This document shows, piece by piece, positions 1 to 11,901 of a stretch of 64,000 bases of DNA; position 1 is the stretch's first letter; each line of letters opens with the position of its first letter. A program made the position numbers and the translations under genes. The stretch covers positions 81,202,199-81,266,198 of the forward strand of contig CM042151.1 of assembly GCA_023376005.1 (NCBI GenBank), written 5' to 3'. The notes below the pieces were generated by a model that saw nothing but the letters and a program-made list of their open reading frames with translations, ran no database searches and was not told the origin of the DNA. This DNA comes from Doryteuthis pealeii (lineage: Eukaryota > Mollusca > Cephalopoda > Myopsida > Loliginidae).

Positions 1-720
1 CCCCTACAGAAAATAATTTACCAAAAATCAGGAATTATCGGATTTCAATGAAATTTTCAGTGTTTATTTATTAAAGAATGATCTTTATAATGCATTATTT
101 ATTATTTATTTTATTTCAAAACTTTCTAATTTTTTTTCAGGTCGTTTAATTTTGACCCCCTTTTATGTTGGGGGCGTAACATTTTTTCGAGTTGGTCTTA
201 TACTATACTAATTACAGTATAAACAATAACTGAAGACTGAAGTTATGAATAGTTTTACATGAATTTTTTTTATAATTTTTTTTTTTTTTACGGTGGCTTT
301 TCTATGAGGACCGAAAATCGGAAAATAAAATGTAAAAAAACAAATAAAATTTTTGGGTCGAGATTTCTTTTTTACTCATTTCGATAATTATTTAATTGGC
401 TATTATCTTATAAAAGAAAAAATTATACATCGATATTTTTTCTGCTTAATAAGACGGGGACCTACATTTTCAATAGAGTTTTTCTTCAAAACTTATTACT
501 TTTTGCACCTAAAATAAGGTTTGCATTAAGTAGATATTTATTTTTAGAATCTAAAAATATAACATTTTAAACTTAACATCAGGCTTTTCATATTTTAAAT
601 GAATTTTATATATTCATTTTTCATAGCAAACATACTATAAGTTTTGAAATAAAATAACTGATGCATTATAAAATTCATTAATTGATAAATCAATACTGAA
701 AATTTCATTGAATTGGAGGC
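1..720 (+). repeat. Long inverted-repeat element FB1, copy 1 (cut by window edge)
   Basis: This sequence recurs with modest divergence at 50775-51480, 52345-53165 and 60395-61190, and around 21848-22830. Its left part (ACCAAAAATCAGG, then TTTTCAGTGTTTATTTATT) is the reverse complement of its right part (ATAAATCAATACTGAAAATTTCATT), so a transcript could fold into a long hairpin. No coding sequence is seen. Its class is uncertain; a non-autonomous DNA transposon is most likely. Confidence 0.7.
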
Positions 721-1109
721 AAAGCCATCCCATCCTAATGGACAGGAGGCACAACTTATGTGTTACCATTGACAGCTGGAAGGTCTAAGAGGATTTGACT
801 TTGGCAGTACTACCTTTGATACTACTGGCTGCAACAATACTTAGTTGCCTAGTGAAAGAATTGTAAAGGAAATAATCCCAATAATCCTTGAGTGATTCAG
901 CTGATGAGAGGCATAAATGCCAAGGCAGTTTCTTTTTAGGGGGAAAAATGACTTTAACTGGAGTGAGCCGATAGTCCATACCAGTCTGACAACACTGTAT
1001 GCAACAAGAGATGACATCAAAACCCAAAGGATTTCTGATTTTTTAGAATTCCTATACCAAATGGAACAGTCTACTTTGAAGGGGATAGATTACTTCTATA
1101 AACTTCCCC
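721..1109. other. Unassigned stretch, less A+T-rich than its surroundings
   Basis: Overlapping short open frames occur on both strands, but none shows a recognisable domain or codon bias. It lies between two repeats and is probably a decayed mobile-element body. Confidence 0.3.
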
Positions 1110-1668
1110 TACCCTGTCGGCTGGAGCATTAGAATACACCAACTGCACCTCTGCAGAAGGGTAAACTCCCCTAATGGGGCCACTTGTTGGCCATGGATGG
1201 TGACCCGTGATGCTTAAGAATGGAATCCTGGAGGATAAGCAGTCCATGACATGCAACATTCCACTTTGACTCTTACTTAGCTAGACAGATGGTCAGAGAG
1301 ATCCCCTCTGATCAATTGTCTGGCCATGTAAAGCCCTAGCACCTATATAATTGCCCCAACCCTATTGCCCTTATGGCAACCCCAGGCCCTTTTTATCATA
1401 TGGGTGTTAGAAGGCAGTAGCTGAGGGTCTTCATGTCCTGGGTATGATGTTAAACTCTATTTGATGCTGAAGTTTTATGGAATACCCCTTTATCACCATT
1501 GCTCCCTGGTCCACTCTGACCCGGAGTGGAGTACCTGTTAGGCTCCCATCTATGGGTTAAATAGAAAAACATAAGTTTATTAAAAAAATTGAGTATCCAT
1601 TAAGAATGAATTTTATTTCAAAATTTTCGTTGATATGCCGTAAAACAAAACAAACCAAACAATAAACT
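1110..1668 (-). repeat. Dispersed repeat R1, copy 1
   Basis: This is about 560 bp that matches 3193-3792 and 13690-14262 in the opposite orientation, with a fragment at 41540-41750. Shared landmarks are the CCCATCTATGGGTTAAATAG block, the GGCAGTAGCTGAGGGTCT block and the end AAAACAAACCAAAC. The class is unknown; a SINE-like or other non-autonomous retroposon is possible. Confidence 0.65.
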
Positions 1669-1810
1669 TTTATCTAGAGATTGCAGCACTGTTTTATTCA
1701 TGAAAGAATCTATTTAAATATTTTAGATTGTTTAAAATTTTAAGGTAAAAACTGTGTGCACCTGTACGTGGTCATACTTACAATATACGCATAAAAAAGA
1801 CCTGGACTGC

Positions 1811-1841
1811 TACACACACACACACACACACACATATATAC

Positions 1842-1878
<37 letters not shown>

Positions 1879-1893
1879 TAGATAGATAGATAG
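1811..1893. repeat. Compound microsatellite (CA)n(TA)n(GA)n(GATA)n
   Basis: Consecutive runs of CA, TA, GA and GATA units are directly visible. Confidence 0.95.
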
Positions 1894-3192
1894 GTGGATG
1901 GTATCAAGTGTTTCTGTGATAGGATTCAACTAAAATTGAAAACTCAAACGTACATATTAAGATTTGTGTATATATTTTTACATATATGGTGTATTAGGAA
2001 TTAATGAATATATGAGTACATGAGTTCAGATATAAATTTAAATTTATTTCAGCATCTTTTGCCTCTTCAAGTCTCTTAAAAGGTTGAAGATTTCCGATCT
2101 AGTTGATATGATTTTCCCGTCACACAAATTTTTTTCATGTTGTTTTTTTTTTAAAACGCCAGCTCATGTTTCATTCAGAGATGCAATTTTCCAAGCAAAA
2201 TAATAGAGATTTCATTTGTATTCATGAAGATAATTAAAAAATAAAATTAAAAAGATAACAGCATGGATTTTTTTTTCTCATTTAATATTTTATATAGGAG
2301 ACATTAACATTTCTTTTCAGAGTAGCTGGATCAATGCAAGGTCTATTTTTTACGTAGGGATTTAAATGGGACATCCCACGAGGATTCAACTCACAATTCA
2401 GTAATAATGGATCTGCGGGACTAACTTTAAAAAAACTCCTCTACCCAGGCGACGCCGCTGCTAGTACATATATAAAGGGCAGTTGTATGTCTGGAGGAAA
2501 CTACGAAAATAAAACTATTAACAACAAAGTAAATATATATATACATCAAATATCATAAGAGCTTGGTTTTTGACCAAAAATTTTTGCTTCAAAAACTGAT
2601 TGAAAAATTATTGATGTTAAGTACAAAAACAAAAATGGTAAAAATTTAAAAACATTAAATATAATAAAGAATAGTTAAGTTAATTAAAGAAATTAATTAG
2701 TTTATATACAGATATTTTAGTTGGTTTTATTTTTAATGTGCTGCATTTTTGTTAGTTGAAACCAGTAGAAATTACTGGAAAGATCCTGTGACAAGAGATC
2801 AGTGAGAACATGTTACAACTTCATATAATTTTTGATCACATATAACTTTTATCATAAAAATCATTTTTTCATATCTTCTTTCATAAATAGCACCATCTTT
2901 GTAACAACTAAATATTAATTCTTGTGGCAAAAATTTGATGGATAACATTTTACAATCATATCTTTGATATGTATTTCAAACAAATGGTAAGCATCAACAA
3001 TTTATGGAAAGATTATGAAGCCCAAGGACAAAAACAACATACAAAAGCAAAAATGGTAAAAAAAAAATCAAAACATTAAATATTATAGAGAAAAGTAGAA
3101 AGAATTAAAGAAATAAATTAGTTTATATCCAGATAAAACATATGGAACATGAGATGTTCTGATACCATTTAAATCTAAATATCATTGGTTTG
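1894..3192. other. Intergenic, A+T-rich, with an internal direct duplication
   Basis: No gene is seen. About 100 bp at 2618-2716 is repeated at 3027-3135; the shared core includes AAAATGGTAAAAA and ATTAGTTTATATNCAGATA. This implies a local duplication or two insertions of one element. Confidence 0.6.
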
Positions 3193-3792
3193 TGGTTTGG
3201 TTTGTTTTGTTTTACGGCATATCAACCTCGATGGGTCATTTAATGCTGACAAAGTTGTGAAATAAATTCATTCTTAATGCATAATAAATTTATTTATCAA
3301 CTCATGTTTTTCTATTTAACCCATAGATGGACCCTAACAGGTACTACCACTCTGGGTCAGAGTGGACCAGGGAGCAATGGTGATGAAGGGGTGCTCCACA
3401 TTCCCCAAACCTCCAAAACTGGAACCTCACCATCAGATAGAGTTTAACGTCATACCCAGGACATGTAGACCCTCAGTCACTGCCTTCTAGCACCCATATG
3501 ATAAAAAGGGGTTGGGGTTTGCCATAAGGCTAATAGGGTTGGGAAAATCATATAGGTGCTAGGGCTTGACGTGACCAGCCGATTGATCCGAGGGGGCCTC
3601 TCTGACTGCCCGTCTAGCCCAAGATAGAGCCAATGGAGTATTGCAAGTCATGAACTGCTCATCCACCTGGGCTCTATCCTTAAGCATCACGGTTGCCACC
3701 CTTGGCCAACAGGTGAGCCCCATTGTGGGAGTCTTACCCCTCTGCAGAAGTGTAGTCGGTGCATTCTAACGCCCCAGCCGACAGGGTGGTTA
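3193..3792 (+). repeat. Dispersed repeat R1, copy 2
   Basis: This is the reverse-oriented partner of 1110-1668. The two copies form a widely spaced inverted pair around 1.5 kb of unique sequence. It begins at GGTTTGTTTTGTTTTACGGC and ends near CCGACAGGGTGG. Confidence 0.7.
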
Positions 3793-5097
3793 AATATCAT
3801 GTTAAGCTTACTAAATCTTCATGGACTTGACTACTGTAGGTAGGTTAAAAATTTTGTACATGTGAGCATTTCACTTGTTTCATAAATAATCCCGAATTTT
3901 CACTTTTTACAACTGCTTGAAAATCACAGATGATTTTCAAAGAGCTACTGTAAAACAACAAATAGGTCAAAAGTCAGGGGACAACATTTTTTGGAAAGGG
4001 CAGACACTATATTTTCAATATATATAAGATTTTAATAAAATTACAATTGATCAGAATTAAGAGTATTTACGGGATTTTGTTGGAGCCCTTATTCTCTGTA
4101 GTTGGTTATTATTCGGACGAAAGAAGGAAACAAACACGAAATATAAAATGCAGACACTTGTATTATCAAAAAGTATAGAAATGTTGTTGCAAATTTTTAT
4201 GGCATTTGCTACGAGACTTATCTGTGAGGTGAAATACTGTTCGTTGGAGAAGTGGCACTAACAGGGGTATTCTGGTCGCAGTGGTTTCTACAACTTCTGT
4301 AGAGACGCGTCCGTTTTGGTCAGTTATCATACGATAGGTAAAAAGGTGTAGGGAATGCCTTTTGGAAGCTACTCGCCTAAGTAACAATCTTTTAAATGAC
4401 GGTGGATTGGGCCCTTCTTAAGTTGACTATTTAGGTCCTCAGCCTTTTGATAAGTATGCTGTCGAAACGGCCTTCAGAAAGTATGCTGTTAAAAAATGCC
4501 TCCATCTAGGTCGACGGCCTACAGACAAGTGCCGGGGTTTGATTCTGGCGCCAACAACATATTGGCGATTCGCCCTCTAGTGGCAGAGGAAGATAATTCT
4601 CTATCAGATTTCTGATAGAATGTTTAATTTGAAGCAATCTGCTTTGAATACAATAATAATGTGACTCACTTGTTAGTTTTTCAATTATCTGGCCAACCGT
4701 AAAAAAAAAATTTTGGCGATCCCTGGCCTAAATGACCAAATGACCAGGCAAATCTGGTAAAGTAGAATAAGTTGGCAGAGTTGAGTCCAGGCAGTCCTTA
4801 AGGACAGATGTATAATTTTGTCATTGCTATTCTACATCTGTGCATCAGAGAATGTATTGGAAGTAATAAAGTCTGTACAAAAATATGTCTCTCGATTTGT
4901 CTTTGAAAATCATGAAAATAACAAGAACAGAAAAGAGAGAGACACACCCAAAACTCGAGAGATATCTGACCCTAACAGAAAAGAGAAATCCTATAGGAAG
5001 AACACAAGCATATGATGGAAGAATAAGCAGTAACTCAATAGAAACCGACATTACAAGAATTTAAAAAGAGAGTATATATATTTACCAACCCCTCCGC
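3793..5097. other. Unassigned; possible LTR-element remnant at about 4080-4620
   Basis: No gene is seen. Around 4530-4550 there is a TGGCGCC stretch of the kind used as a tRNA primer-binding site. No matching LTR pair, polyprotein or polypurine tract was found, so this is a weak hint only. The rest is A+T-rich and unrecognised. Confidence 0.25.
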
Positions 5098-5366
5098 ATG
5101 AGCAGGATGTGACACAAGGTCAATTTCTTAAGCGGAGTTCAGCAGGTTTTAATTCAGAGTTTTCCTTCTCCTAGACCGGTTGCCTGACCAAGGTTGAAGA
5201 GCCCAGTCTGCCCTACTATTTACCCATAGCTGGAGGGAGATTAGGATTCATACCTTTCCCAAGGGTATTAGCACTTAGTGAAATGCAATTACCAAGTCCA
5301 GGATTTGAACTCAGAGCAACAAGTCCATTTCCCATGACTTTAACCAATACACCACGCGCTTCCATT
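5098..5366 (-). repeat. tRNA-derived SINE S1, copy 1
   Basis: Read on the minus strand it starts with a tRNA-like head: an A box near TTGGTTAAAGTCATGGG and a B box GAGTTCAAATCC. A body follows containing CTAATACCCTTGGGAAAGG. The same body occurs at 26103-26290, 27002-27234 and 37103-37258. RNA polymerase III promoter boxes are expected of tRNA-derived SINEs. It is not a functional tRNA, because the acceptor and anticodon arms do not pair. Confidence 0.75.
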
Positions 5367-5539
5367 AAAAAGAGAGTATACAACATTTTGACTTGAAACT
5401 TTTATTAAAAATGGAATATACTACAGAGTATACAAATCTTTCAAAAATAAAGTCAGAATTCACAAACTCAAAAATATTTGATTATTAAAACAGTGATTTG
5501 TTGTTGTTTTTCTTTTTTTGAGAACATTGAGACTTGCTT

Positions 5540-6320
5540 TCTTTCAGGTGTGTGTTGACATACATTTTCAACTTGCTCAATATTATCATTCACACACTTG
5601 ATTACAGTTCATTCTATCACTGATGTAATTACTATTGTTATATAAACACAAATAACCCATGAATATTCTATCTTCTTTAATAATACTTCTTCTTCTTCTT
5701 TATGAGAGTGTGTGTGCTTTTTTTTTCAAGTGAATATTAAAACTATATTCATGAGAAAATGCTCTGCACATTTTGTCTTCAATGTGCATTTTGAAAATCT
5801 AATTTTCTGACAAGAGAGTTCTACATGTTTACCAAGATAGATATTTCTCACCTGAATGAATTTGAATGTCTTAAACTCAGTGAAAATACTGTACTACACA
5901 CTTGACAAATAGTTTCTCTCCACTATGTGGTTTTTCAATGTGATCTCCTGAAAATGATTATCATATGGGCATCACATATTTCTGTTTAAAAAGACATGAT
6001 TCAGTTTATTTCAATCCATAAGCTGTAGAAGAAAATAGTTGTATTCTTATATGGTTTTCCAAGGGCTTCTGTACATTGAGTTTCAGTGAAAATGCTGATT
6101 CACACACTGAACTAAAAAAATAGTTTTTACCAAGTGCATGTTTGCATATGGCTTGTTCAAACTGATTTTTCCATGTATTTTTTTAAAAAGATATATCTCT
6201 GAAAATTCAAATTCACAGATTAGAGGTGAAAGTAGCTGCTGTCATCTGTGTTTTTGCTTATGCTTTTTTAAACTGAAATTCTTTGAAAATGCTGATCCAC
6301 ACAAGAAAATGTTTTTTCAC
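5540..6320 (-). pseudogene. Decayed zinc fingers downstream of gene A
   Basis: Finger-like blocks recur on the minus strand (TGTGTGGATCAGC-like cysteine segments and GGAGAGAAAC-like linkers), but with stops and deletions throughout. The last block, 6250-6320, aligns with the standard finger up to the linker GAAAC, where the LINE begins. The segment 5750-6320 also resembles 16190-17407 behind gene B. The decayed tails of A and B are therefore probably paralogous. Confidence 0.7.
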
Positions 6321-7567
6321 TTTTTTTGTTTCATTTTCTTATTAGATTTTTTTAGAAGTCAAGGGGTCCCTGTCCTGGGGCTAACACTTGATTTCTTTAT
6401 AAATAGTATTTGTATCCTAATGATCTTTTTAGGATGGAGCATGTTCCTTTGATAGCTGCTATTTGTACTTCATAGCATCTTGGCTTCCCTGGTATTGTTT
6501 TCAAGGTATTTTTTTAGATTTTGTTTCACCAGTCCAGTTGCCCCAATAACAACGGTTATGATGTCTATTTCTTTCAATGACCAAGTAGTTTTTAGGTCAT
6601 TCTTGAGGTCTTGATATTTTGTGATCTTTTCTCGCTCGGCTCTATTTAGGCCATAGTCATTTGGGACAGCTACATCAATAATAAGAGCAGTTTTCTTTTG
6701 TTTATCCCAGATGACAATATCTGGTTTAATGGCTTTGTCTTTTATATATCTGCCTGTCTGGATTACTTTGTCATAGAACACAGTCACCTTTCCATTTGAT
6801 GTTATTGGTGGAGGCTCCTGTTCCCAGATGTACTGTGTTCTCTCAAGCTGCATTTCTCCACAGATTTTCCAGTGGAGGTATTTGCATACTTTGTTATGGC
6901 GGGCAGTGTAGTGGCCATCTGCCAAAAGGATCTGGCAACCAGACATTAGATGACTTGGACTTTTAATGGCTGAGTGGCAGAATCTGCATTGGTCATTTTG
7001 TTGTATTCCAATCATTTTCTTGAATCCATTTGTGAGTAGGCCCTGGTCTTGTCCAGCTGTGATGATTCGTTCCTCATCAAATGGTAGCTTGCCATGTTTG
7101 AGCCATTGCAGTGAAGCCTCCTTGTCAATGTATTTCTGGTTAAGTTCTTCCATAAATTTCCCTGCTCTCTTATTTTGTCACCATCCTTCTTTCCTGGTCT
7201 CCATTTCCCGCTTTGAATATTCCTCCCTCATCTTTCTTGCAATTAGGGTTGCCGGGTAGTCATTATTCTCTGTAGTGTTCTTTAATTGGCCCCCATTGAA
7301 GTTTTCTGCGAGTTTAGTATTTGAGGTCTGTTGTGATAGACATTTATTTTGGTGGTCCTTTACCATAGATTGTTTTATCCCTTGAGCTTTTGATGTACTG
7401 TCCCATGCTTAATATCGTGGCTCGGTATGCATGGTTGATTTCTATGAGACCTAGACCGCCCTCTCTTCTTGGTAGGTATATCCTGTCCATGCACTGATGT
7501 CGGTAGGTAACCTTATATAGGGTTAGCATTTTCCTAGTTTTGGTATCAAGCCTATTGATGTAGCATT
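6321..7567 (-). mobile_element. ZNF-linker LINE (restriction-like endonuclease type), copy 1, 5'-truncated
   Basis: This is a non-LTR retrotransposon in the same orientation as gene A. Its A-rich 3' end (a T run from 6321 on the plus strand) abuts the linker of a decayed finger. Its truncated 5' end at about 7567 abuts the linker after the last intact finger of gene A. TTCAC occurs at both junctions (6316-6320 and 7567-7571) and may be a 5-bp target-site duplication. From 5' to 3' it carries the end of the reverse-transcriptase region ([30 protein letters not shown]), a CCHC knuckle, the endonuclease and a 3' untranslated region. Several frames are needed to read it, so it is dead. Confidence 0.85.
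6470..7153 (-). CDS. LINE C-terminal CCHC knuckle plus restriction-like endonuclease (fragment)
   Basis: This 227-residue open frame lies inside the LINE. Residues near 56-73 form a CX2CX8HX4C knuckle (CRFC, then HLMSGC). Further on, KPDIVIWDK followed by IIDVAVP matches the PD-X(n)-D core of the endonuclease found in R2/R4/Dong-type elements, and a downstream E..K..KYQDLKNDL helix also fits that family. This nuclease makes the target-primed nick at the insertion site. The methionine at 7153 is internal, since the parental polyprotein continues upstream. The fragment is unlikely to be expressed on its own. Clade assignment is by motif only. Confidence 0.75.
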   Translation of the reverse strand: MEELNQKYIDKEASLQWLKHGKLPFDEERIITAGQDQGLLTNGFKKMIGIQQNDQCRFCHSAIKSPSHLMSGCQILLADGHYTARHNKVCKYLHWKICGEMQLERTQYIWEQEPPPITSNGKVTVFYDKVIQTGRYIKDKAIKPDIVIWDKQKKTALIIDVAVPNDYGLNRAEREKITKYQDLKNDLKTTWSLKEIDIITVVIGATGLVKQNLKKYLENNTREAKML

Positions 7568-8884
7568 TCACCAGTGTGTATTCGCATGTGCTGTTTTAAA
7601 TTTGAATTCTGTGTAAATACAAATCCACACACTTGACAAGTGTATGATTTCTCCACTGTGTGTATTTGTGTATGTTCTTTTAAAGATGATTCCATTGAAA
7701 ATGCTGATCCACACAATTCACAAGAAAATGGTTTCTCACCAGTGTGTATTCGCATGTGCTGTTTTAAATTGGAATTCACTGAAAAAGTTGATCCACACAA
7801 TTGACAAATGTACGGTTTCTCTCCTGTGTGAATTCGTGTATGCTCAGTTAGATTAGATTTTGATGAAAATGCTGATCCACATACATCACAAGGAAATGGT
7901 TTCTCTCCTGTGTGTATTCGTAAATGTGTGTTTAAAGAACATTTCACTGTAAATGCAGTTCCACATATTTGACATGAAAATGGTTTCTCTCCTGTGTGTA
8001 TTCGCATGTGGCTTTTTAAAGTTGAAGTCTGTGAAAATGCCAATCCACACACTTGACATGAGTATGGTTTTTCTCCTGTGTGTATTCTCATGTGCCTTTT
8101 TAAACTTGAATTGTTTGAAAGTTCTAATCTACACACTTCACAAGTAAATAGTTTCTTTCCTGTGTGTATTAGTACATGGCTTTTTAAAGAGGATTTCTCA
8201 GAAAATGCTGATCCACACAGCTGACATGAAAAGGGTTTCTCTCCTGTGTGTGTTCGTATATGTTTTCTTAAAGAAGAATTAAGTGAAAATGCTGATCCAC
8301 ACACCTGACATGAAAAGGGTTTCTCACCTGTGTGTATTCGCATGTGCAATTTTAAGGAGGAATTCTCTGAAAATGTTGATCCACACACTTGACAAGAAAA
8401 TGGTTTCTCTCCTGTGTGTATTTGCATGTGTTTTTTCAATTTTGAATTCATTGAAAATGCTAAACCACACAACTGACATGAAAATGGTTTCTCTCCAGTG
8501 TGTATTCGCATGTGCTGTTTTAAGCTAGAATTTGCTGAATATACTGATCCACAAACATGACAAGTAAATGGTTTCTCTCCCGTGTGTGTTTGCATGTGCT
8601 TTTTTAAAGTGGAATTTAGTGAAAATGCTGATCCACACAATTTACAAAAAAATGGTCTCTCACCAGTGTGTGTTCGCATGTGGTTTTTTAACTTGTAAAA
8701 ATCTGAAAATGCTGATCCACAAACTTGACAAGAAAATGGTTTCTCTCCTGTGTGTATTTGCATGTGCCTCATCAAAATTTGAATTCTTTGAAAATGCGAA
8801 TCCACATACATTACAAGAGTAAGTTATCTTTTCACTGTGTGATTGCATGTTTATTTGTTTAAGAATAAATAATTTCCCCTTCAT
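7552..8884 (-). CDS. Gene A: poly-C2H2 zinc-finger protein, 15 fingers, frameshift in finger 1
   Basis: This is a probable nuclear DNA-binding protein made almost wholly of C2H2 fingers (CX2C-X12-HX3H) joined by TGEKP linkers. The first 37 codons from 8884 encode a short leader and most of finger 1. In this exon the other genes start MNM(Q/H); here the first ATG of that pair reads ATA, so the start is either 8884 or the inner ATG. An A run at 8774-8777 (TTTT in sense) is one base too long and shifts the frame. After it, 14 complete fingers run on without a stop. Finger 7 has a GKK linker and finger 8 a divergent CRLEL core. The reading frame ends HTGEMLHQ, and its last codons and stop come from the abutting LINE. 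The exon acceptor is at 8986-8987, and the intron runs to a donor at 11900-11901. No effector domain is seen. The frameshift may be real or an assembly error. Confidence 0.85.
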
Positions 8885-8902
8885 GTGTTTGTATGGGACT
8901 AT

Positions 8903-8959
8903 CTAAAGATGAAATATATCAAACTGCAGATTCACACACCTTTTCACATTGAGATCCAT
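8903..8959 (-). other. Short upstream ORF in last exon of gene A
   Basis: This is an 18-codon frame (MDLNVKR...) just after the splice acceptor and ahead of the ZNF start. The ATG lies in the motif AACAATGGAT, which is conserved at the same place in genes C, D and E and mutated in B and F. It could lower translation of the main frame, or it may be a relic of an older finger, because TGTGTGGATCTAC-like sequence follows in the other copies. Confidence 0.5.
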
Positions 8960-9457
8960 TGTTTAAGTTCAGAAATTCTTTTCCTCTGCAAATAAAATAA
9001 GATTTACAATAAAAAAATTGTACAATCATAATTATATTTATTATACAATGAAGAGCATTAAAAAAAAGAGGTATTATTAAAAAAAGATAAGATATTCATT
9101 CTTTGTACTTATATGAATATAATAATTAGATTTGTTATTCAATAAAATGTTATATATCATATAATTCATACTAAGCTTGTTGGAATTATTTTTATATAAG
9201 ATGTGCTCTAATTACCCACTAAGATTTATAGACTGGCCAAGGGCATGTGATTTACTCCTGCAGCCAATCACTAACCATACTGCGTGGAAGACACACTATA
9301 TATATATATAAGGCATAGAAGTCCCACAATGAAAACAATATCTATGACTCAAACAAAACAATCACATAATGTCACTAATCTGTGTCACTCATCCAGTCAG
9401 TTAGTGGGGACTGATATTGAACCCAGAGCCATGCAATTCCTAGGTATGTGCTCAACA

Positions 9458-9994
9458 CAGGGCTCGACATTAACACCCTCCCGTCATCCTGGGAATGATA
9501 AAAATTATATCCGGGATGATCAATACGTCATCTGGGACAGTTTGCCGGGGACGGTAAAATTTTTTCCTAAAAGTTAGTACTACATTCTAATATTGGCCGT
9601 CCAGTAATTGCCCGAATGTTGACCTCAAAATGAGGCTACGGCACTGCAGGTCTATTCTCAAAGCCATGTAATGAATAATGGTGGAGTTAGATAGTTTAAA
9701 AGGACCGAATTATGTACTATTAACCCAACTCAGGGTACCTAAAAGTAAAAAAGTATTTTTTAGCTCCAAACACACTAGGAAATGGATTTTTTGTCCAAAT
9801 ATCCAGAATTATCACTGCTTCAGCTTTTCTTAATGTTTTATTATATGTTATTATGCTACTGATGCCTGACATGTATAGATGATGCTAATGAATTAAGCAA
9901 AAATATTTTGATTTTGGGACGGTCCAAACCCCATTTGGGACGGTTGATAATTTTTGTTTGGGACGGTCATGAAAAAAGTTAGTGTCAGGGCCTG
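9458..9994. mobile_element. hAT-like MITE with 8-bp target-site duplication
   Basis: GCTCAACA occurs immediately outside both ends (9450-9457 and 9995-10002). The ends are inverted: CAGGGCTCGACATTAAC on the left, and the complement of GTTAGTGTCAGGGCCTG on the right. The CAGGG start and 8-bp duplication are hallmarks of hAT elements. There is no transposase frame, so it is non-autonomous. The interior contains repeated GGGACGGT words. Confidence 0.8.
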
Positions 9995-10439
9995 GCTCAA
10001 CAGAATCAACTAAACTGGCCCCTAAAAGACAAATAAAAGATAATAAATTATATTTTTTTTACTAGTGAATTTCAAACCAAAAAAGTTTATTTCTTTTTAC
10101 AATAAATGTGAAATAATATAGTTAAGTCCAAAGGAAATAAACAGATCTTATATTTCAATGAATAATTGTAAAATAAAAACATTCTTAAGATGTGACTACA
10201 CAAGCAAATTAGTAAAATCTTAAACTGGAAGTAAATTTTATGCCTCCAGTTAGTAACTTTACTTGCACAATGAGCAACCCTTCTATCAAAGAATGCCATG
10301 AATACCAGAAAAATTCCCAGGCCTTTAACTTGTTTTCATAGATGAAGCATGACTTATATTAAAAAAATGGATTTTCCTTGTTGTTTTTTTAAAGATAAAG
10401 TAGTATGTTTCTATTCTCAATTCAATTAAGTAATGTAGG

Positions 10440-10665
10440 CATGGGCAACTGGTTAGAGGGAGATAATTCATTTTTTTGCTTTTTCATCTGAAAAAAAAAA
10501 AAAAAGCTTACACTGGGACAAAATCTTCAAAGGCCTAAATATGAAAAAATTCATCTACAAAAGTTACTGTGTAGCCAAAAAATGTAAGAAAAAATAAAAA
10601 GACAACAAGGACACATGAACAGTTGTTGCTGTCCCCAGGTAAAAATCCGGGATTTTGAAGTAAAA
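10440..10665 (-). repeat. Dispersed retroelement fragment
   Basis: Read on the minus strand (CCGGATTTTTACCTGGGGACAG, then TTTTTTCTTACATTTTTTGG) it matches the starts of the duplicated blocks at 43260 and 44440. Those two blocks run on into LINE reverse-transcriptase remnants. Confidence 0.55.
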
Positions 10666-11901
10666 AAGGGAATAACAAATAATACTATTGATCATCTGCA
10701 AATGAAGAACGATCTTTAGTAACAATTCTTAAATATACAAAAATCTTGGAAAATATGTTGTGCAAAATGTTTATCATATATCTTTAGATAGATTAAATAA
10801 ATATTGATTCCTCACAAAAATATTGTGTTCAACATGCCACCTTCCAGACGTTCAAAATTCACTATTAAATTTTGAAGTGAATAATTAAGGGCAATTGAAT
10901 CAGAGAAAATACAATTTTTGAATCAATTCAAAGAAAAGATATTGTTGAAGTGAGTTAGTGTAGTGTTGGTTTGAACAACAGCAACTAGCTAAGCACAACT
11001 GAACCAGTGCCAAGACAGTTGGTACTTATTGAAATCAAGAATAATCCATTCTTGCATTCGGGTGATTCCATTCCCTGAATCCTGATTGGCTGCTTGATTT
11101 CTATGATGTTATTAGCCTTCATAAATAACCTAGTATTTTGCAGTGGTATTGCAGCAAGATATATTTGTATTCAGTTACAATTACTTGCTGCCTTGTCTTA
11201 CCAATTCGATGGTAATTGGAACTAGTATAATTATTCTACAACAACTTTTTGGGGTGTCAGAATTTATTTATTATTTTTTTATGTGGTCATCTGAGTTTGA
11301 TCTTTCTTGAAATGTAAAAATTAGGGGACTGGAATCTTTATTTTTTATTGATATGACCAAAGGTTGACACGCCCCCTACCCCTACAATCATAATAGAAAA
11401 AAAATTTGCAATAAAATAAGCAATTCATTATAAATCAAGACCTTAATGAATAAAGTGCTGAAAACTTCATCAAAATTGAACAATTCCCTGGTTTTTGGTA
11501 ATTCTTTTGAAATTAAAAAAAAATCTATTTTTTATTATCTCCCTTGAAAATGATTGCCCATACCTAAAGTAATGTAAACATTACCTTTAAAACAGCCTAA
11601 TTGTTTGTTTACTACTTTCTCTTTTGGTACATAAATTTTCGATTTTTTTTTCTTTCTCGTAAAATAAGGAAAACGAAAATTAGAGAATACTTAAAAAAAA
11701 AAAATTAATTCACATTTTAAATAGATTGCTGATGATGATTTAAAAGTGTGTGTGGTCTTATCGAAAAATTAATGGTTAAAACTTACGTAGAACAAGTTCA
11801 AACACCACGCTTAATTTCTTCATGATAAATTATTACTAACATTAAAAATTTCATTATGTTTTTTAAAAAAATAGGTGAATAAATGCACAAAACTTACTTA
11901 C

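Larger units (their letters stand above)
8986..11901 (-). other. Intron of gene A
   Basis: It is bounded by a donor (ATAG/GTAAGTAAG, GT at 11901-11900) and an acceptor (TTTGCAG/AGG, AG at 8987-8986). It contains a hAT-like MITE (9458-9994) and a repeat fragment (10440-10665). At 11250-11530 there is a stretch that reappears inverted at 42700-42970. No coding sequence is seen. Confidence 0.7.

Noticed and set aside
785..1259. Three overlapping small frames near the left edge
   Set aside because: They overlap on both strands, cross into repeat R1 and show no motif.
4530..4570. Full LTR retrotransposon suggested by a TGGCGCC primer-site-like word
   Set aside because: No LTR pair, polyprotein or polypurine tract nearby; kept only as a weak note.
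7566..8780. CRISPR-like regular repeats (ZNF arrays, also 28178-29348)
   Set aside because: The 84-bp spacing is the zinc-finger codon unit and the other is a minisatellite; this is an animal genome with no cas genes.
7644..8822. Open frames on the strand opposite gene A (KMLIHT...CVFACAFL repeats), and the same behind B, C, D, E and F
   Set aside because: They are the complement of the 84-bp finger repeat, which happens to lack stops in that frame; the peptide pattern only mirrors the finger codons.
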